DNA of 64,000 nt from assembly GCA_015680685.1 (NCBI GenBank), contig MNCI01003632.1, positions 367,886 through 431,885 of the forward strand, read 5' to 3'. This document shows, piece by piece, positions 45,630 through 57,142 of this stretch (its first letter is position 1; every line of letters starts with the position of its first letter). The notes under the pieces were generated by a model. That model was not told the DNA's origin, searched no databases, and saw only the letters and a program-made list of their open reading frames with translations. Source of the stretch: Gnetum montanum. Lineage: Eukaryota; Streptophyta; Gnetopsida; Gnetales; Gnetaceae. The position numbers and the translations under genes are program-made.

Positions 45630-46450
45630 GCTTGAAAAATGGTTAGTGGCCTTTTCCTAGTCATATCCTGAACTCACAAGGATTGATCCTGGGATATGCC
45701 AGCATTGCATCTACACTAATATGGCCATGAAGCTAAAGAGGTAGCCACTAAGACGATTGAAGCCCAAAGAAAAGTAGATCATCAAAGAGGAAATTGAACA
45801 ACTCCTCAAAGCAAGGTTCACTTGTGATTGTGAGTGGGTTAGTCCTCTTGTGATTGTGCCAAAGAAAGGAGGTAAGAGATGGGTTTGCATTGATTTCTAG
45901 CTACTGAATATGCCAACATTTAAGGACCACTTTCTATTTCCATTCATTGAATAGGTGTTAGAAATAATATTTTTGCATTGCTACTACAGTTTTCTAGATG
46001 GTTATAGTGGCTATAACCAAATCTAGATCACATCGAAAGGCCAAGCCAAAAAAACATTCACGAGTCCCTAGGGAACTTTTGCATATCGCAAGATGTCTTT
46101 TGGTCTATGCAATGCTCCTACTACATTTCAATGCCTAGTCCTAAGTATTTTTCATCAGCAAATTAGTAGTGATGTGGAAGTCTTCATGAATGACTTCTCC
46201 ACTTATGGATCTATGTTTGAGCAAGCCCTGGACTGCCTTGTGCAAGTACTAAAACAATGTGTAGAGACAAACCTCAGGCTCAATTGGCAAAAGAGTCACC
46301 TAATGGTCCAAAAAGGCATTGTATTGTAGCACAGAATATCACAAGTAGGAATTGAGGTCGACCCCAAGAAAATAAGGGTCATCCAAAAAATAACTTGCCA
46401 ACTAGAAACTATCAAAGATGTTTGGTCATTCCTTGGACATACTAGCTACT
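45630..46450 (+). pseudogene. B3 reverse transcriptase (decayed)
   Basis: IDPGICQHCIYTNMAMKLKR, PLRRLKPKEK, EEIEQLLKARF, WVSPLVIVPKKGGKRWVCIDF, DHFLFPFIE, YYSFLDGYSGYNQI, KTFTSP, GTFAYRKMSFGLCNAPTTFQ, then DVEVFMNDFSTYGS at about 46170-46205. The catalytic pair DD is ND, so the polymerase would be dead even without the stops. LNWQKSHLMVQKGIVL follows. An unbroken frame covers 46093-46329. Lineage-typical of Athila. Confidence 0.9.
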
Positions 46451-47010
46451 ACTAGAAATTCATAGAGAATTTATATAAGATTGGAAAACTATTGGTGGAG
46501 TTGACAAAGAAATATGCTCCATTTTTTTGGATTGTGAAATGTGAACAAGCATTCTAATAGCTAAAAGAAAAACTTGTAAAAACTCCAATCCTACAAGCAC
46601 TCGATTAGTCTAGACCATTTTATGTTATGGAAGATGCATCAAATTATGCCTTGGGAGCTATGCTTACATATATGGATGTAAAGAAACATCCATATTACAT
46701 CCATTACGCTAGTTGAAGCATTATGGATGCACAACTAAACTACACCACTACAAAAAAAGAACTGATGGAAATTGTGTTTGCTCTAAAAACGTTTAGGCAT
46801 TATGTGCTTGGATACAAAGTGTTTGTGCACATAGATCATAGTGTCATCTGCTTCTTGATGAACAAGCCCATGGTGAGCCCATGTGTCATACAGTGGCTAG
46901 TGATCTTACAAAAAGTTGATCTTACGATGGTAGATCGAAAGGGCACTAAGAATGTGGTCGTTGACCACTTGTCTTGGTTACGATGGGATAATAAAGAGAA
47001 AGAAAGCCCA
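46450..47010 (+). pseudogene. B3 RT connection and RNase H (decayed)
   Basis: KFIENLYKIGKLLVELTKKYAPFFW (about 46455-46530), then PFYVMEDASNYALGAMLTYMD (DAS site kept, about 46615), ASxSIMDAQLNYTTTKKELMEIVFALKTFRHYVLGYKVFVHIDHSVICFLMNKP, VDRKGTKNVVVDHLSWL to 46980. The TEKELLA Glu and IDH Asp are present. One open stretch runs 46723-47118. Confidence 0.88.
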
Positions 47011-47149
47011 TTATTTGATATGATTCCTAATGAACTCCTCTTTACTGGGGCTATAACTAAACAATTTTCCAATGAGCCTAAATGGTATGATGACATTATC
47101 ATCTATCTTCTTACTTAGGAGATTCCATAAGGGTTGGACCACCAAAAGA

Positions 47150-48300
47150 AATAATAGTTTCTTCACTTGGTGAAATGCTTCATGGAGATCAATGGACACC
47201 TCTACAAGGTGTGCACCAATGGCCTAGTTCGTTGGTGTGTTCTTGATGTTGAACAACTATGCATTCTCCAAGATACTCATGAAGGTATTTGTAGAGGCCA
47301 CTATGCTGGAAGATGCATGACTGTTAAGATCCTAATGGTAAGGTACTATTGGCCAACAATTTTTAGGGATGCTCATCAATATGTCCACTCTTATAAACAC
47401 TACCAATAAGATGGTAGAATGACTCCTCAAATTGAGGAACCTCAATAATGGATTTCATGGATCCCATCACACCCATGTTAAATGAAAATACATACATCAT
47501 AGTCACTATTGAATATTGTACGAAATCGGTAGAAGCAACATTCGTCATTGACTATACATCTTCTATTGCTACTCAGTTTATACAAGAAAATGTTGTAAAT
47601 AGGTTTTGTGTGCCGCATGCACCAATTTTTGATAATGGAACTCACTTTATAGGCACTACCTTTTGGAAGATCATGCAACGCTTAGGGGTTGAACATAAAC
47701 TAATAACACCCTACGACCCCTAAGCCAATGGTCAAGATGAGGTTACCAATATGGAAATCACAAGGATTCTAACAAGAACTATTAACAAATATAGTAAATA
47801 TTGGAGCATGAAACTCAATGATGCCTTTTGATCCTACCTCTTAACATAGAAACTTCATATAGTCTACTCTCCCTATGAGCTTGTGTATGAAGAATTACCA
47901 ACACTTCTTATTTAATCCAAGCTCTGTACACTTTTAACAGCCTACAACCTTGACCTTAACTTGACTCTAGCACAAAAAGAAAGATTAATGAATCTCAACT
48001 TGTAACAGGAAAAATGATTGGTGGTCCTATCATCTAATGAGTTGCACAAGGCATTCAACAAAAACCTCCATGACCTTAAAATTAGGAAAGTCTAATTTCA
48101 ACTGGAAGATAAGGTTCTCTATTGGAATCCCATACATGTACCTCAATGAACTAAGTTTTAAATGTTGTGGAAAGGACCTTATATAATTTATGAAACTTTT
48201 TCTTTTAGGACCATGATGATATACAAACTTGGGATCCTAGACATAAAATAGCTAGTTAACATATAACAAGTTAAACCTTTCCACAAGCATAAGCTAGAAA
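47150..48300 (+). pseudogene. B3 integrase (decayed)
   Basis: LVKCFMEINGHLYKVCTNGLVRWCV, DTHEGICRGHYAGRCMTVKIL, YYWPTIFRDAHQYVHSYKHYQ (HHCC finger, both Cys changed to Tyr), then the core MDFMDPITPMLNENTYIIVTIEYCTKS (first Asp), PHAPIFDNGTHFIG (second Asp, about 47625) and ANGQDEVTNMEITRIL (Glu, about 47740). After several stops the C-terminal domain QLEDKVLYWNP..MLWKGPYIIYETFSF..MIYKLG closes near 48260. Stops mostly replace Gln or Trp codons. Confidence 0.88.
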
Positions 48301-49767
48301 ATACAACAAATGCCTTATCGGATGGACAACCACACTCAATATTTCAAATTTCCTTCTTTCAACTTAGTCATGGGGGAGATGGCCATCCATGCTAACTATA
48401 TAAGTGGCTCCTCATTTTTTCATCCTTTTTGTTTTACATGTTTTTGGTTTTACACATTTTTGTTGTACACATTCTTTATTTTACACTTTTTTTTCTACAT
48501 TATTAATTTTTCAAAATTTGTGTTTTACAACATCATTAGTACATTTGCTATTTCTTGAATATTTTACACTTTCTTTTTTATTTCATTTTATTTTATTCTA
48601 ATGTGATTTTCTAACTTTTTATTAATAAGCACCAGGCACAGTAGTAATTCATTGCTTGATGATGGTATGTACTAGTTTGTTATTTGATTCTTGGTGTTTA
48701 GATTCTAGCTTTGAGATTTTTTATTGATAATGGGGACATTGTTTCTTTTCAAGAAATAGGTAGTGAGTCCACAACATCCACCCATCCACAAACTCTATGG
48801 TTTTTCTTATGTTGGAAATGTGTAGTCCTTTTTTCATTAATAAAACTATAATGAATTTGTGACTTTGTTAGCTTCTAGATCTAGAAAGGATTGAAAGGTT
48901 TAGGCATGAATTCAAGGGGATTCAGTATTTCTTATGCTTTTCTGCTTGCTTGGGTACATGTGTTTTTTCATGGATTTCTTATTGTTTCATGTCGACCAAT
49001 AAAAATAAGTCAAATAAGTCTTTGCATGGTGTGGTCTTCATCTAATTTTTTTTTTAAATGATGATGGGAATTCAAAGCACACCCCTTAAACAAAATAAAT
49101 GGGCTACAAGCACTGGTTATGGGACTAGAAAGACATGTTACCCATGCTTGAAGGTCTCCTCTTACTAAGGCCCTTCCTCACTTCCTACTTCTCATTTCTT
49201 CTCTAATAAGGAATAGTGGTTGTTCTATGGGATCACTCTTGTGTCTCAGGGGGTGGACTGGTCTTAGAATGGTGATGTGATGTCACTGAAAATGGTTGAT
49301 TTTGGTCTAGACTAAGGATGGATCTTATTAATTCATTCATGTGACCTTAATCATGAACTCCATTCCACTTTCTCTCTCTTCCACCTATGCTTCCCATGTC
49401 TTACCTCACTGCTGGTTTTAGGTTCTTGTTTGATGTCCTAGTTTGAAGTGTCAAAATTCTTAGGTAGTTTCTTTTGGGTTTTTGTATTTAAATTTCCCTA
49501 ACCATTAATTATCCATGAAGCCCACAAACTTCTTAGTTTGAAGTTATGCAAGGCTAATAAAAGGCTTGTGTCTATGCAAAGGCTAATAAAAGGCTTTGAT
49601 GCTAATAAAAGTTAAGTTATTTATCCTTTGAGCACTTAGAATTTATTTGTTCCATCTAAGTCAAGTTACATGTCAGTTAATAATCCCATACCTTCCCAAT
49701 ATTTTGTAAGGAACATGTCCCTCCTCTTCTTCACTCAAGGACGATTTTTCATTTAGTTGTAAGGGTT
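48301..49767 (+). other. B3 noncoding 3' spacer
   Basis: T-rich run at 48410-48610, then about 1.1 kb homologous to the B1 spacer and in part to the subfamily A spacer (AAAGACATGTTACCCATGC at 49128; GTGATGTCACTG at 49274). A short direct repeat of AGGCTAATAAAAGGCTT occurs twice at 49550-49595. It ends AGTTGTAAGGGTT, the PPT position. No extra ORF or internal promoter block. Confidence 0.7.
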
Positions 49768-50627
49768 TGATGAATCATTTTTTGACTAGCTCCAATATCA
49801 AATATCTGATATTAAAGCCTTAATATCAGATACCCAATTTCAAAGCCTAAGATGCAATGTCAAATATTAGATATTGTGGGGTATATGCTAGCCTATAAAT
49901 ATAGCACTCGGGCTCATGATTTTCATATAGTTTTTCATAGTTTTTGTCATAGCATAATGAAGCTCTTGCAATTTGTTTTCTCTAGAGTTAAAATATTTTT
50001 TAGGTGCCTACAGCAGAAGTCTGAGTGTGTATAAATCTTTGTTCAAGCACTAATGTACCTAAGCACAGTAGTGTGACAGGAATAAAAACAACCCCTTTGA
50101 TAATCCTTGCAACACTAAGAATAGATTAATATTTTCTTTAATGCATTTGATATTCATGCACTTTACTTTAATGCATTTTCATTAAGCAATCAATTTCTAG
50201 TTGTTAATGAACACAAGCATGACCACTTTGAGCATACGTGTAGCACTTGGTAACCTAGAAGTGCTTAATGTTTGGTAACCTAGCAACGCTACATGAATTT
50301 AGCATGTGTCTAGACAGTGGAAACAAGTACTTATGTTAGGCTAGCTAGGTAGTAGACAAAATAGATATTAAATTACTCTACCTTTCATTTTGGTTCTAGG
50401 TGATTAAGCTTATAAAATATAAAATGATAAAAACCACATACCTTAGTTACACTTAATCATATACTTGTACCTCACAAGTGGAACTGAGAAGATAACAATC
50501 ATTTCAATTAGCTTTCACTTTCTTGAACCCAGTGTACTTAAGAACTTAAGGTCTAATAGTTCAATTGGATCATCCATGATGCTTGTGATTCATATGGTTG
50601 AGCATAGGGGTACCTTGCTACTCATCA
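49768..50627 (+). repeat. B3 3' LTR
   Basis: Starts TGATGAATC, ends CTACTCATCA, then TSD ATAGG. TATAAATATA at 49893. The array 49791-49875 has lost all CpG (CCAATATCAAATATCTGATATT), unlike the 5' LTR, which keeps CGATATC. Roughly 85 % identical to the 5' LTR by eye, with transitions prevailing. Confidence 0.92.
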
Positions 50628-52430
50628 ATAGGCAACTAAGGTGGAGAGACCTTCAAGGTAACATTATTCTACCTCCACAATGTTTAGCATCCATCATGCT
50701 TCAGATAGCTCTAAGGGTAATAAATATGTGTGTTGCACTTTAAGAATATCATGTGAACAAACATATGACAAGGTTCTATGAGACTAGTGAAGAGCAATTA
50801 AGGAGAGATATTGTCATGGAGACCAAACATGATCAAAACAAATTAAAGAAAATCAACTCTCCTATTATCATAGAAGAGCTTGATGGTGATGCATTCATTA
50901 GTGAAACACTCCACTAGAATCATGAAGTCCATTCTCAAACACCTATCATCTGATTAGAGGAACCTATCAAAGTTTAATTGCATTCTACCTTAAAAGAGAC
51001 ACCTAGAAGGAAGGAAGCACATTCAAAGTATAAGTAGAACTCATAGCCAAGAGTTTCTGTTGGATACCACAAAGAAGAATATCAATGTCATAGAAGGAGA
51101 ACCAGCCAACACTGTTCTCCTACTACCTCATCTTTATCCTCACAATTGTTGGTGGACTCTAATAGGAGGAGATAGAGGTACCCAGACCATTATAAGGAGG
51201 AACGAAGGATACATGATTGTCATGAGCATCACCTGAGATACTCTGATGAGGAAGATAAAGGTCCAAAACCAAAAAGTTATATAGATAGAAGAGAGAATTG
51301 AGAGAGGTATCAACATCAAAGGAGGCACTTCTACAATAGAGCTCACATACCTAATCATGATGATGAATCCCTATTGGCTAATCCAAGTAATATCAACATC
51401 TAGTAAGTAGTTTATATCCCAACTAGGCATGTAAGGAACAACTATATCAAGTGGCTAAACATGAATAATTGTTCTAGATTTGAGGATGGTTGCAATGATG
51501 ACCCTCAACACCACCTTTAAGCATTCCAAAATGCCTGTGCCCTATAAAACATAGAATGTAATTGGTAGAAATTAAAGTTTTTTCCAAGTATACTTGTGAA
51601 AGAAGCAAATAGCTAGTATAAATCACTTGAACTAGAATCAATCAGGAGATGGAGTACCATGCTAGAACTTTTTAATGAAAAATATCAAACTTATTCCTAG
51701 GTGTGAAATCTATGAAAATAGATCCAAGGATGGAAAAAAGGGATACATGAATCCCTTAATGCAATAATGGAGAAATATTATTCATTATTACAAAGGTGCC
51801 TAAGCCATGGATTTTCTCAATAGGAGTAACTATGGCACATTGTTAATAGGCTTCAAAACAAGACTAGGAAGGTCCTTGGGGTTTATGCCCAAGACTGATT
51901 ATTTGAAATGTTTACCCATTGGATACAAAGGTTAATTGATCAAGTGGCTTAGGAAGAGGGAAAATTAAGGAAAATAAAATTAGCAGAAGAATAAAATAGA
52001 GATCCATCCATTAGAAAAAGGGGTGCAAGAATTTTATCCATAGGAAGAAGAGACCTTGGACTAGGTGATTTAAAAGAAGACTCTACTCATTTAGAAATAT
52101 TTCACTGACATAGCATCTAAGGTAGAGAAGATGTAGGATTCAATTTATAAGAAGTTTGCAACATCTTTAAGGATAGTGGAGGAATGGACTAAGCAAGCCT
52201 TCGATCAAGGCAAGAACAAGAAAAAGAAAACAGATTTAGGATGAAAAAGAAACGTAGCTTCAATGGCCAAATGTTTAGAAACAAGATCTAAGGATGAGAA
52301 AGGATATGCAATGTGCTAATATGAACATCCTAAGGGATGTTATCTTGTGATGGTGAATTTAGAAGAAACAAGTTTATATGTACTAAGTCCTAACTTTATT
52401 AAGAAGAAGATGTCCAAACAGTTATTTTAC
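50628..52430 (+). pseudogene. A2 gag, main part (right of the B3 insertion)
   Basis: QLRWRDLQGNIILPPQCLASIMLQIALRVI continues the N-terminal block. A charged Arg/His-rich variable region (51000-51380) is followed by the capsid core MNNCSRFEDGCNDDPQHHL (51460-51520), KLKFFPSILVKEAN, STMLELFNEKYQTYS, IQGWKKGIHESLNAIMEKYYSLLQRCLSHGFSQ, IVNRLQNKTRKVLGVYAQD (to 51900), a Lys/Glu-rich tail and YEHPKGCYLVMVNLEETSLYVLSP at 52320-52395. Stops are frequent, as in A1. Confidence 0.82.
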
Positions 52431-52880
52431 CCTTAAGGTAACTATAGGTAAGCCTTCCAACCAACATACTATCATAGTGGAGCCTATCCACAACCACAAG
52501 AGTAGTATCATTAGTAGTGGTAACAATCCCAATCATGGGCCATGCCACCACCATGCCAATAGTACCCATATCAGCAACCAAACCCATATGGATACTATGT
52601 GTAACATCCGATCTCTCTGGAAATGCTATTACTCATGCTCCACAATATTATCTAGCTTAATACCCTAAATTGACATTACCAAGAATATACTCAAACTTAT
52701 ACATGCATCCTCAACCAGCTAGTTTCTCAAATCAACATCAAAATCCTTTACCACCAATGCGACTTCTTGTAATGCAAGGGAAACTACTATCTCAACCACA
52801 ATAGAAAAGTGCAACTAGGGTGGTTAACATGCAAGAGGAAGTGATCACACATGAACCACAATCTAGAAAATGACTATTCT
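52431..52880 (+). pseudogene. A2 gag-PR linker, Gln/Tyr/Pro-rich
   Basis: AFQPTYYHSGAYPQPQE (about 52450-52502) and SQSWAMPPPCQ then YPYQQPNPYGYYV (about 52530-52600), a low-complexity linker as in B3 44090-44700. It probably connected nucleocapsid to protease. Not a CCHC region. Confidence 0.55.
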
Positions 52881-53069
52881 TCCGAACTGGTCTAGAAAAT
52901 GTTTAAAGGATGGGGATTACATCTACTCTTTCTCCATCCACATCCAAACCTTCGAGAAGTCACAAGCTTCCTTCATTTGCTAATGCAAATTTCAAAACTA
53001 TTATGCTAATGCAAACCATTACTTACTAGATTAAGGTAGGAGAACTTCCATAGAAACGAATAGATCTGG

Positions 53070-53530
53070 GAAGTCCCTTGGTGCACCTACAAGTAGGAAG
53101 GCATAAATCATGCAAGGCTTTACTTGATTCCAAGACAAGAGTAAACCTAATATTACAAGACATGTATTAGGTCTAGAATCTATCACCAATGATGAAGAAT
53201 AATATCCTATTGGAGATTGCAGACTAATCGATAATAGTTCCACTAAGAAAAGTGAAGGATGTGATCACCACCATATGTGGTTGGTTCTATGTTATAGATT
53301 TTTTGATAATTCATGTAGGTAAAAATAAGGGATAATTCCCAATCATAATGGGAAAAAATTTCCTTGGCATTATTGATGCTAAGCTTGGTATTCGAGATTT
53401 GTCCTTTGAAATCTCCAATGAAGATGAATTTGGTATCATTCAAATATGAAGAGTTTCATGTATCACATATAATGATAATAGGTGCAACTATGTGCAAAGG
53501 ATATCGATAGTTCAATAGAAAATACAAAAG
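53070..53530 (+). pseudogene. A2 protease (decayed)
   Basis: GRHKSCKALLDSKTRVNLI (53090-53150): catalytic Asp kept, the following Gly changed to Lys. NLSPMMKNNILLEIAD, SIIVPLRKVKDVITTICGW, FPIIMGKNFLGIIDAKLGIRDLSFEISNEDEFGI follow to about 53447. Family and order as in A1 and B3. Confidence 0.78.
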
Positions 53531-53919
53531 CATGCAAAAAATTATATATAGAAAATGTGTGCAAAAATGTTTGTATGTGGTAGACACTCAACAAGAAGGC
53601 ACCTAGTGGCTAGTAGTAGATGCAAAAACTGAATTCAAAAAATACATGGAACTAATAGATTAGGTTGTTAGTGCCTATGTAGAAGAGATTGACAAGTTAG
53701 AGCCTTTAAGGAAAAGAAAATATTACCCACATATGAGTTAGGAAGAAGAAATAGATTGGGGATAGTTAGAGATTCCAAACACTATAGAGCCATAATTGTT
53801 AGGACTAAAAGCCCTATCAACAACACTGGAATATGCTTTTCTAAATAACAAGAAGCTAGTAGTAATAAACACCAACCTAAATGAATGTTAGAAAAAGAAG
53901 TTATTTGAAGTTGTCAATA

Positions 53920-54760
53920 AGTGACCCACAACATTTACATGGTCTTATGATGAGATCAGAGGAATTGATCCAAGAAATTATCAACATTGGATATATATTA
54001 ATCCTATAGTTAAACCATGATGCCAACCCCCAAGAAGACTCACTTCCAAACTAAAAGAAGTATTCAAGAAGAAGTTGGAGAAATTACTAAAGGTATGATT
54101 CATTTATCCTATCATAGATAGTAAATGGGTTAGTTCTTTGGTAATCATTTTAAAGAATAAGGGCAAGTAGTAGATGTGTATTGATTTCTAATTGTTGAAT
54201 TTTGCCACATTCAAGGGTCACTTCCCTTTTTTGTCTGTTGACCAAGTCCTAGATACTATCATAGGACATGGGTACTATAGTTTTCTAGATGAATATAGAG
54301 AATATAATCAAATCCACATTACATCTAAGGACTAGGAGAAAACAATGTTCGCTAGTCCATGGGGAATGTTTACCTACAAACAGATACCATTTGGTCTTTG
54401 TAATCTGCCCACTACATTCTAAAGACTTGTGCTCAGTATCTTCCAAAAGAAAATAGGAAATAGTGCTGAATTTTTCATGGATGATTTTTCCACAAATGGG
54501 CTAGATTCTAAGCAATCACAAGACCAATTAGAGTAAGTGTTGAAGTGATGTGTAGAAAAAAATCTCAAGTGGTAGAAAAGCCATATCATGATTCAGGATG
54601 GAATCGTATTGGGACATAAAGTATCTCAAGAAGGAATAGAAGTAGACTCTGAGAAGATAAAAGTCATATAAAACATCACTCAAAGGCCATATTCAGTGAA
54701 AGATGTTAGATCATTCTTAGGTTATATGAGATACTATTGAAGGTTCATAGAGAATTTCTC
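53920..54760 (+). pseudogene. A2 reverse transcriptase (decayed)
   Basis: SYDEIRGIDPRNYQHWIYINP, RRLTSKLKEVFKKKLEKLLKV, WVSSLVIILKNKGK, CIDF, HFPFLSVDQVLDTI, YYSFLDEYREYNQIHI, GMFTYKQIPFGLCNLPTTF, then AEFFMDDFSTNG at about 54470-54500 with the MDD catalytic pair intact. DGIVLGHKVSQEGIEVDSEKIKVI and KDVRSFLGYMRYY*RFIENFSKITKLLVEL (54600-54790) form thumb and connection. Many stops (CAA/CAG/TGG derived). Confidence 0.87.
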
Positions 54761-54789
54761 TAAGATTACAAAATTGTTAGTAGAACTGA

Positions 54790-55280
54790 TGAAGAACAAT
54801 GCATCCTTCAAATGGACAAAGTCTTGTGAAAAGGCATTTGAAACTCTAACATAGAAATTGATCAAGAGATCAATCCTTCAAGTTCTAGATTGGTCTAGGC
54901 CTTTTCATATTATGATAAATGTTGCCAACTATGCACTTGGTGTAGTATTGGCATAGTTAGATGATCAAAAGAGACCTTGCTATATACAATGTGCTAGGAA
55001 AAACATTACTAGAGCACAACTGAACTACATTGCAATAGAAAAGAATCTTATATTAATGGTGTATGCACTTGGAAAGTTTTGACATTATGTGCTCAAGTAT
55101 CAGATTTATGTCCATATCAATCATAGTGCCATCCATTTTCTCTTGAACAAGCTAGTAGTTAGTCCTAGAGTGACCAAATGACTTGTGATTTTACAAGAAT
55201 TTGACATCACAATGATTGACAAAAGGGGCATGAAAAGTGTTGTAGGTAATCATTTATCAAGTTTGAGATGGGATTCCAAG
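54790..55280 (+). pseudogene. A2 RNase H (decayed)
   Basis: FKWTKSCEKAFETL, then PFHIMINVANYALGVVLA (DAS site eroded to NVA), QLNYIAIEKNLILMVYALGKF (Glu kept as IEKN), KYQIYVHINHSAIHFLLNKLVVSPRVT (TDH eroded to INH) and IDKRGMKSVVGNHLSSLRWDSK. It ends near 55275. Confidence 0.8.
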
Positions 55281-55389
55281 ATCATATATAATTAGTATGT
55301 TATTAATTCTTCGATGAGAATTTATTTACAGAGATAGTGATGGTTGTAGACTCAACAAGAAAGTCATGGACAAATGAATATATGACTTA

Positions 55390-55893
55390 TTTGACAACAC
55401 AAGAGATTATTACTAAGTGGAAAAATAGGCAAAAAGGACAATTCCTTCACAAAGTAAAGAGACACATGGACATCAATGGAAATCTATACAAGATCTGTGC
55501 AAATGGGTTAGTCTGAAGGTATGTGCCAGAATGTGATTAACAAAAAATCTTACAAGATGCTCATAAAGGTCCTTATGGTGACCACTATGCTAGGCATAGA
55601 ATGGTACTCAAGCTAATGATGGTAGACTAATTTTGGCCTACCCTATTCAAAGATGCTCATAATTTTGCATAGTCTTGTGAGAGATGGTAGAGAGATGTGG
55701 GAATGATAGCCAAACATGAAGGGCCGCAACATTGGATATAGCTTCTTGAGCAATTTGATATATGGGGAATAGATTTTATCGGATCCATGACACCGATGTC
55801 AAATGCAAAAGCGTATATAATTGTGATCATGGATTAATACACAAAGTGGGAAGAGGTAGCAACAATTAGAGATTTTACAACCAAGATAGCTAC
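55390..55893 (+). pseudogene. A2 integrase, N-terminal part and first half of core
   Basis: KRHMDINGNLYKICANGLV (55455-55515), LQDAHKGPYGDHYAGHRMVLKLM (His pair, 55550-55615), NFAxSCERW, then LLEQFDIWGIDFIGSMTPMSNAKAYIIVIMD (first catalytic Asp, about 55770) and VATIRDFTTKIAT at 55855-55893. The frame is then broken by the inserted block and resumes at 57143 with the next residues of the same domain. Confidence 0.82.
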
Positions 55894-57142
55894 CATGCCC
55901 ATGGGACATGCTAGCTCCATCAAATATTAGTCAATCAACATGGATTGTACATGATCATAGGATGGAGGAAGAAAAAATTTAGGCACTACTCAATAGATAT
56001 TAGTTCAAGAATCTTGATGATAAGGGAAAGTAGCCAATGAAAGAGCCACCACCACTAGGAACCTTATCTACATCAAGCTATTCCAAATTTTTGTTTTGTT
56101 TGATCTTGTCAAAAACTTGTTTCAATTTTGTAAAACACCACTATGGCATTTGGAGTCATGTATATAGTTAGCCAATCATGAATAGTTAAATCTACCTTCT
56201 AATTTTGTAAGGGACTCTATCCTCATTTTTTAAAATTCAAGGATGAGTTTCCAATCAGTTGTCAAGGTACGATAAGTTTAATTTTTAATCAAAAATGATA
56301 TCACAACAATGATATTGTGAATACAATATCATAGCACAAGCTATGTCATCATTGATACAATATTTCAAGATGTGTGTAGCCCTATAAATATGGCACTTGG
56401 AAGCACAATCTGCATAACTTTCATTCTAGTAGTAACCAAACTCTTGCAGTTTCATTTCTTAAACTTAGACTTAGTAATTAGAAGTGTGACATAGTGAATA
56501 GAATCTTTGTTTGAATAGTTTGTACTTGGGAAAACGTTTTAACTAAAAATAAAGATCAAGTTATTTCCCATCATTTTAGCATTCTTCTAGTTTACTATTC
56601 TCACATAAACTAATGTTTACTATTTTCCTAGTTAATGTTTGACTTTTCCATGTACTTTACTTTTACTATTATTAGTAAGTGGAATGAGCACAATTGATCT
56701 CAAGCACTTAAGTATAGTCATTTGGTAGCCCAGTAGTGTCATCGCTTGGTACGCCTAGTAGCATAATGCTTGATAGCCCTGTAATAGTTACATAAAGCCC
56801 AAAGTATGTACAATAAATCATGAATGGATACTCATTGCTTAGATTAGAATAGAATCATTTACTTTTTTTTACTTAGATTTGGAAACCATTTTCATTTCTA
56901 TCATGTCTACTAGGAGAACTAATGGTTGAGTAACATTAGATATCATATACCTCACAATGAAATAAACCATACAATTAGACTTCACTAGCTCCATGTGGAA
57001 AGACAACATTCACAAGCTGAAACTAATAACTAACATATCTACCTTGCCTCATCCATGGATTATCATTGGGTCATGTTTGAATACTTGTGACTTGTATGGT
57101 TGGGTGTTGGATTTCTTAATTGCCCATCATTGGCATTGCTTT
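55894..57142 (+). other. Displaced block inside A2 integrase: extra-ORF tail, LTR, PBS-like piece
   Basis: From left: MPMGHASSIKY..INMDCT and a degraded EEEK..ALLN segment with PMKEPPPLGTLSTSSYSKF (55894-56105), homologous to the end of the A1 extra ORF; the 3' UTR and weak PPT GTCAAGGTA (56261-56269); a full LTR (56270-57129); then TTGGCATTGCTTTAG, which resembles the start of a PBS. Integrase sequence before and after the block is continuous to within one or two codons. GCT occurs at both joints (55887 and 57139 area). No 5-bp TSD is seen. Confidence 0.65.
56270..57129 (+). repeat. Subfamily A LTR (partner of the A2 5' LTR)
   Basis: Starts CGATAAGTTT (ancestral TG changed to CG) and ends TGCCCATCA. 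TATAAATATG is at 56383. Array 56296-56368: AATGATATCACAACAATGATATTGTG, ACAATATCATAG, GATACAATATTTC. A short deletion relative to the 5' LTR occurs near 56490. Confidence 0.85.

Larger units (their letters stand above)
41195..50627 (+). mobile_element. B3: complete Athila-like element inside A2 gag
   Basis: 5' LTR 41195-42057, PBS, gag, PR, RT, RNase H, integrase, spacer, PPT, 3' LTR 49768-50627. ATAGG lies directly before the 5' LTR (41190-41194) and directly after the 3' LTR (50628-50632): a perfect 5-bp TSD. Removing the element and one TSD restores the A2 gag sequence between codons for FILHQD and QLRWRD. All pol domains are in canonical order. It is the best reference copy of subfamily B in the window, although every frame carries stops. 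Confidence 0.92.
39991..57129 (+). mobile_element. A2: Athila-like element, subfamily A, with nested B3 and rearranged 3' end
   Basis: 5' LTR 39991-40883, PBS, gag from 41030, interrupted at 41194/50628 by B3, then gag, PR, RT, RH and integrase to 55893, where a block holding the end of the extra ORF, an LTR (56270-57129) and a PBS-like piece intervenes. The rest of integrase and the spacer resume at 57143. The two LTRs share more with each other (GATATCACAACAA, ACAAGCTATGTCAT, roughly 85 % by eye over the first 450 bp) than with others. The expected TSD partner of AATAG (39986-39990) is not found after 57129. Confidence 0.75.
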
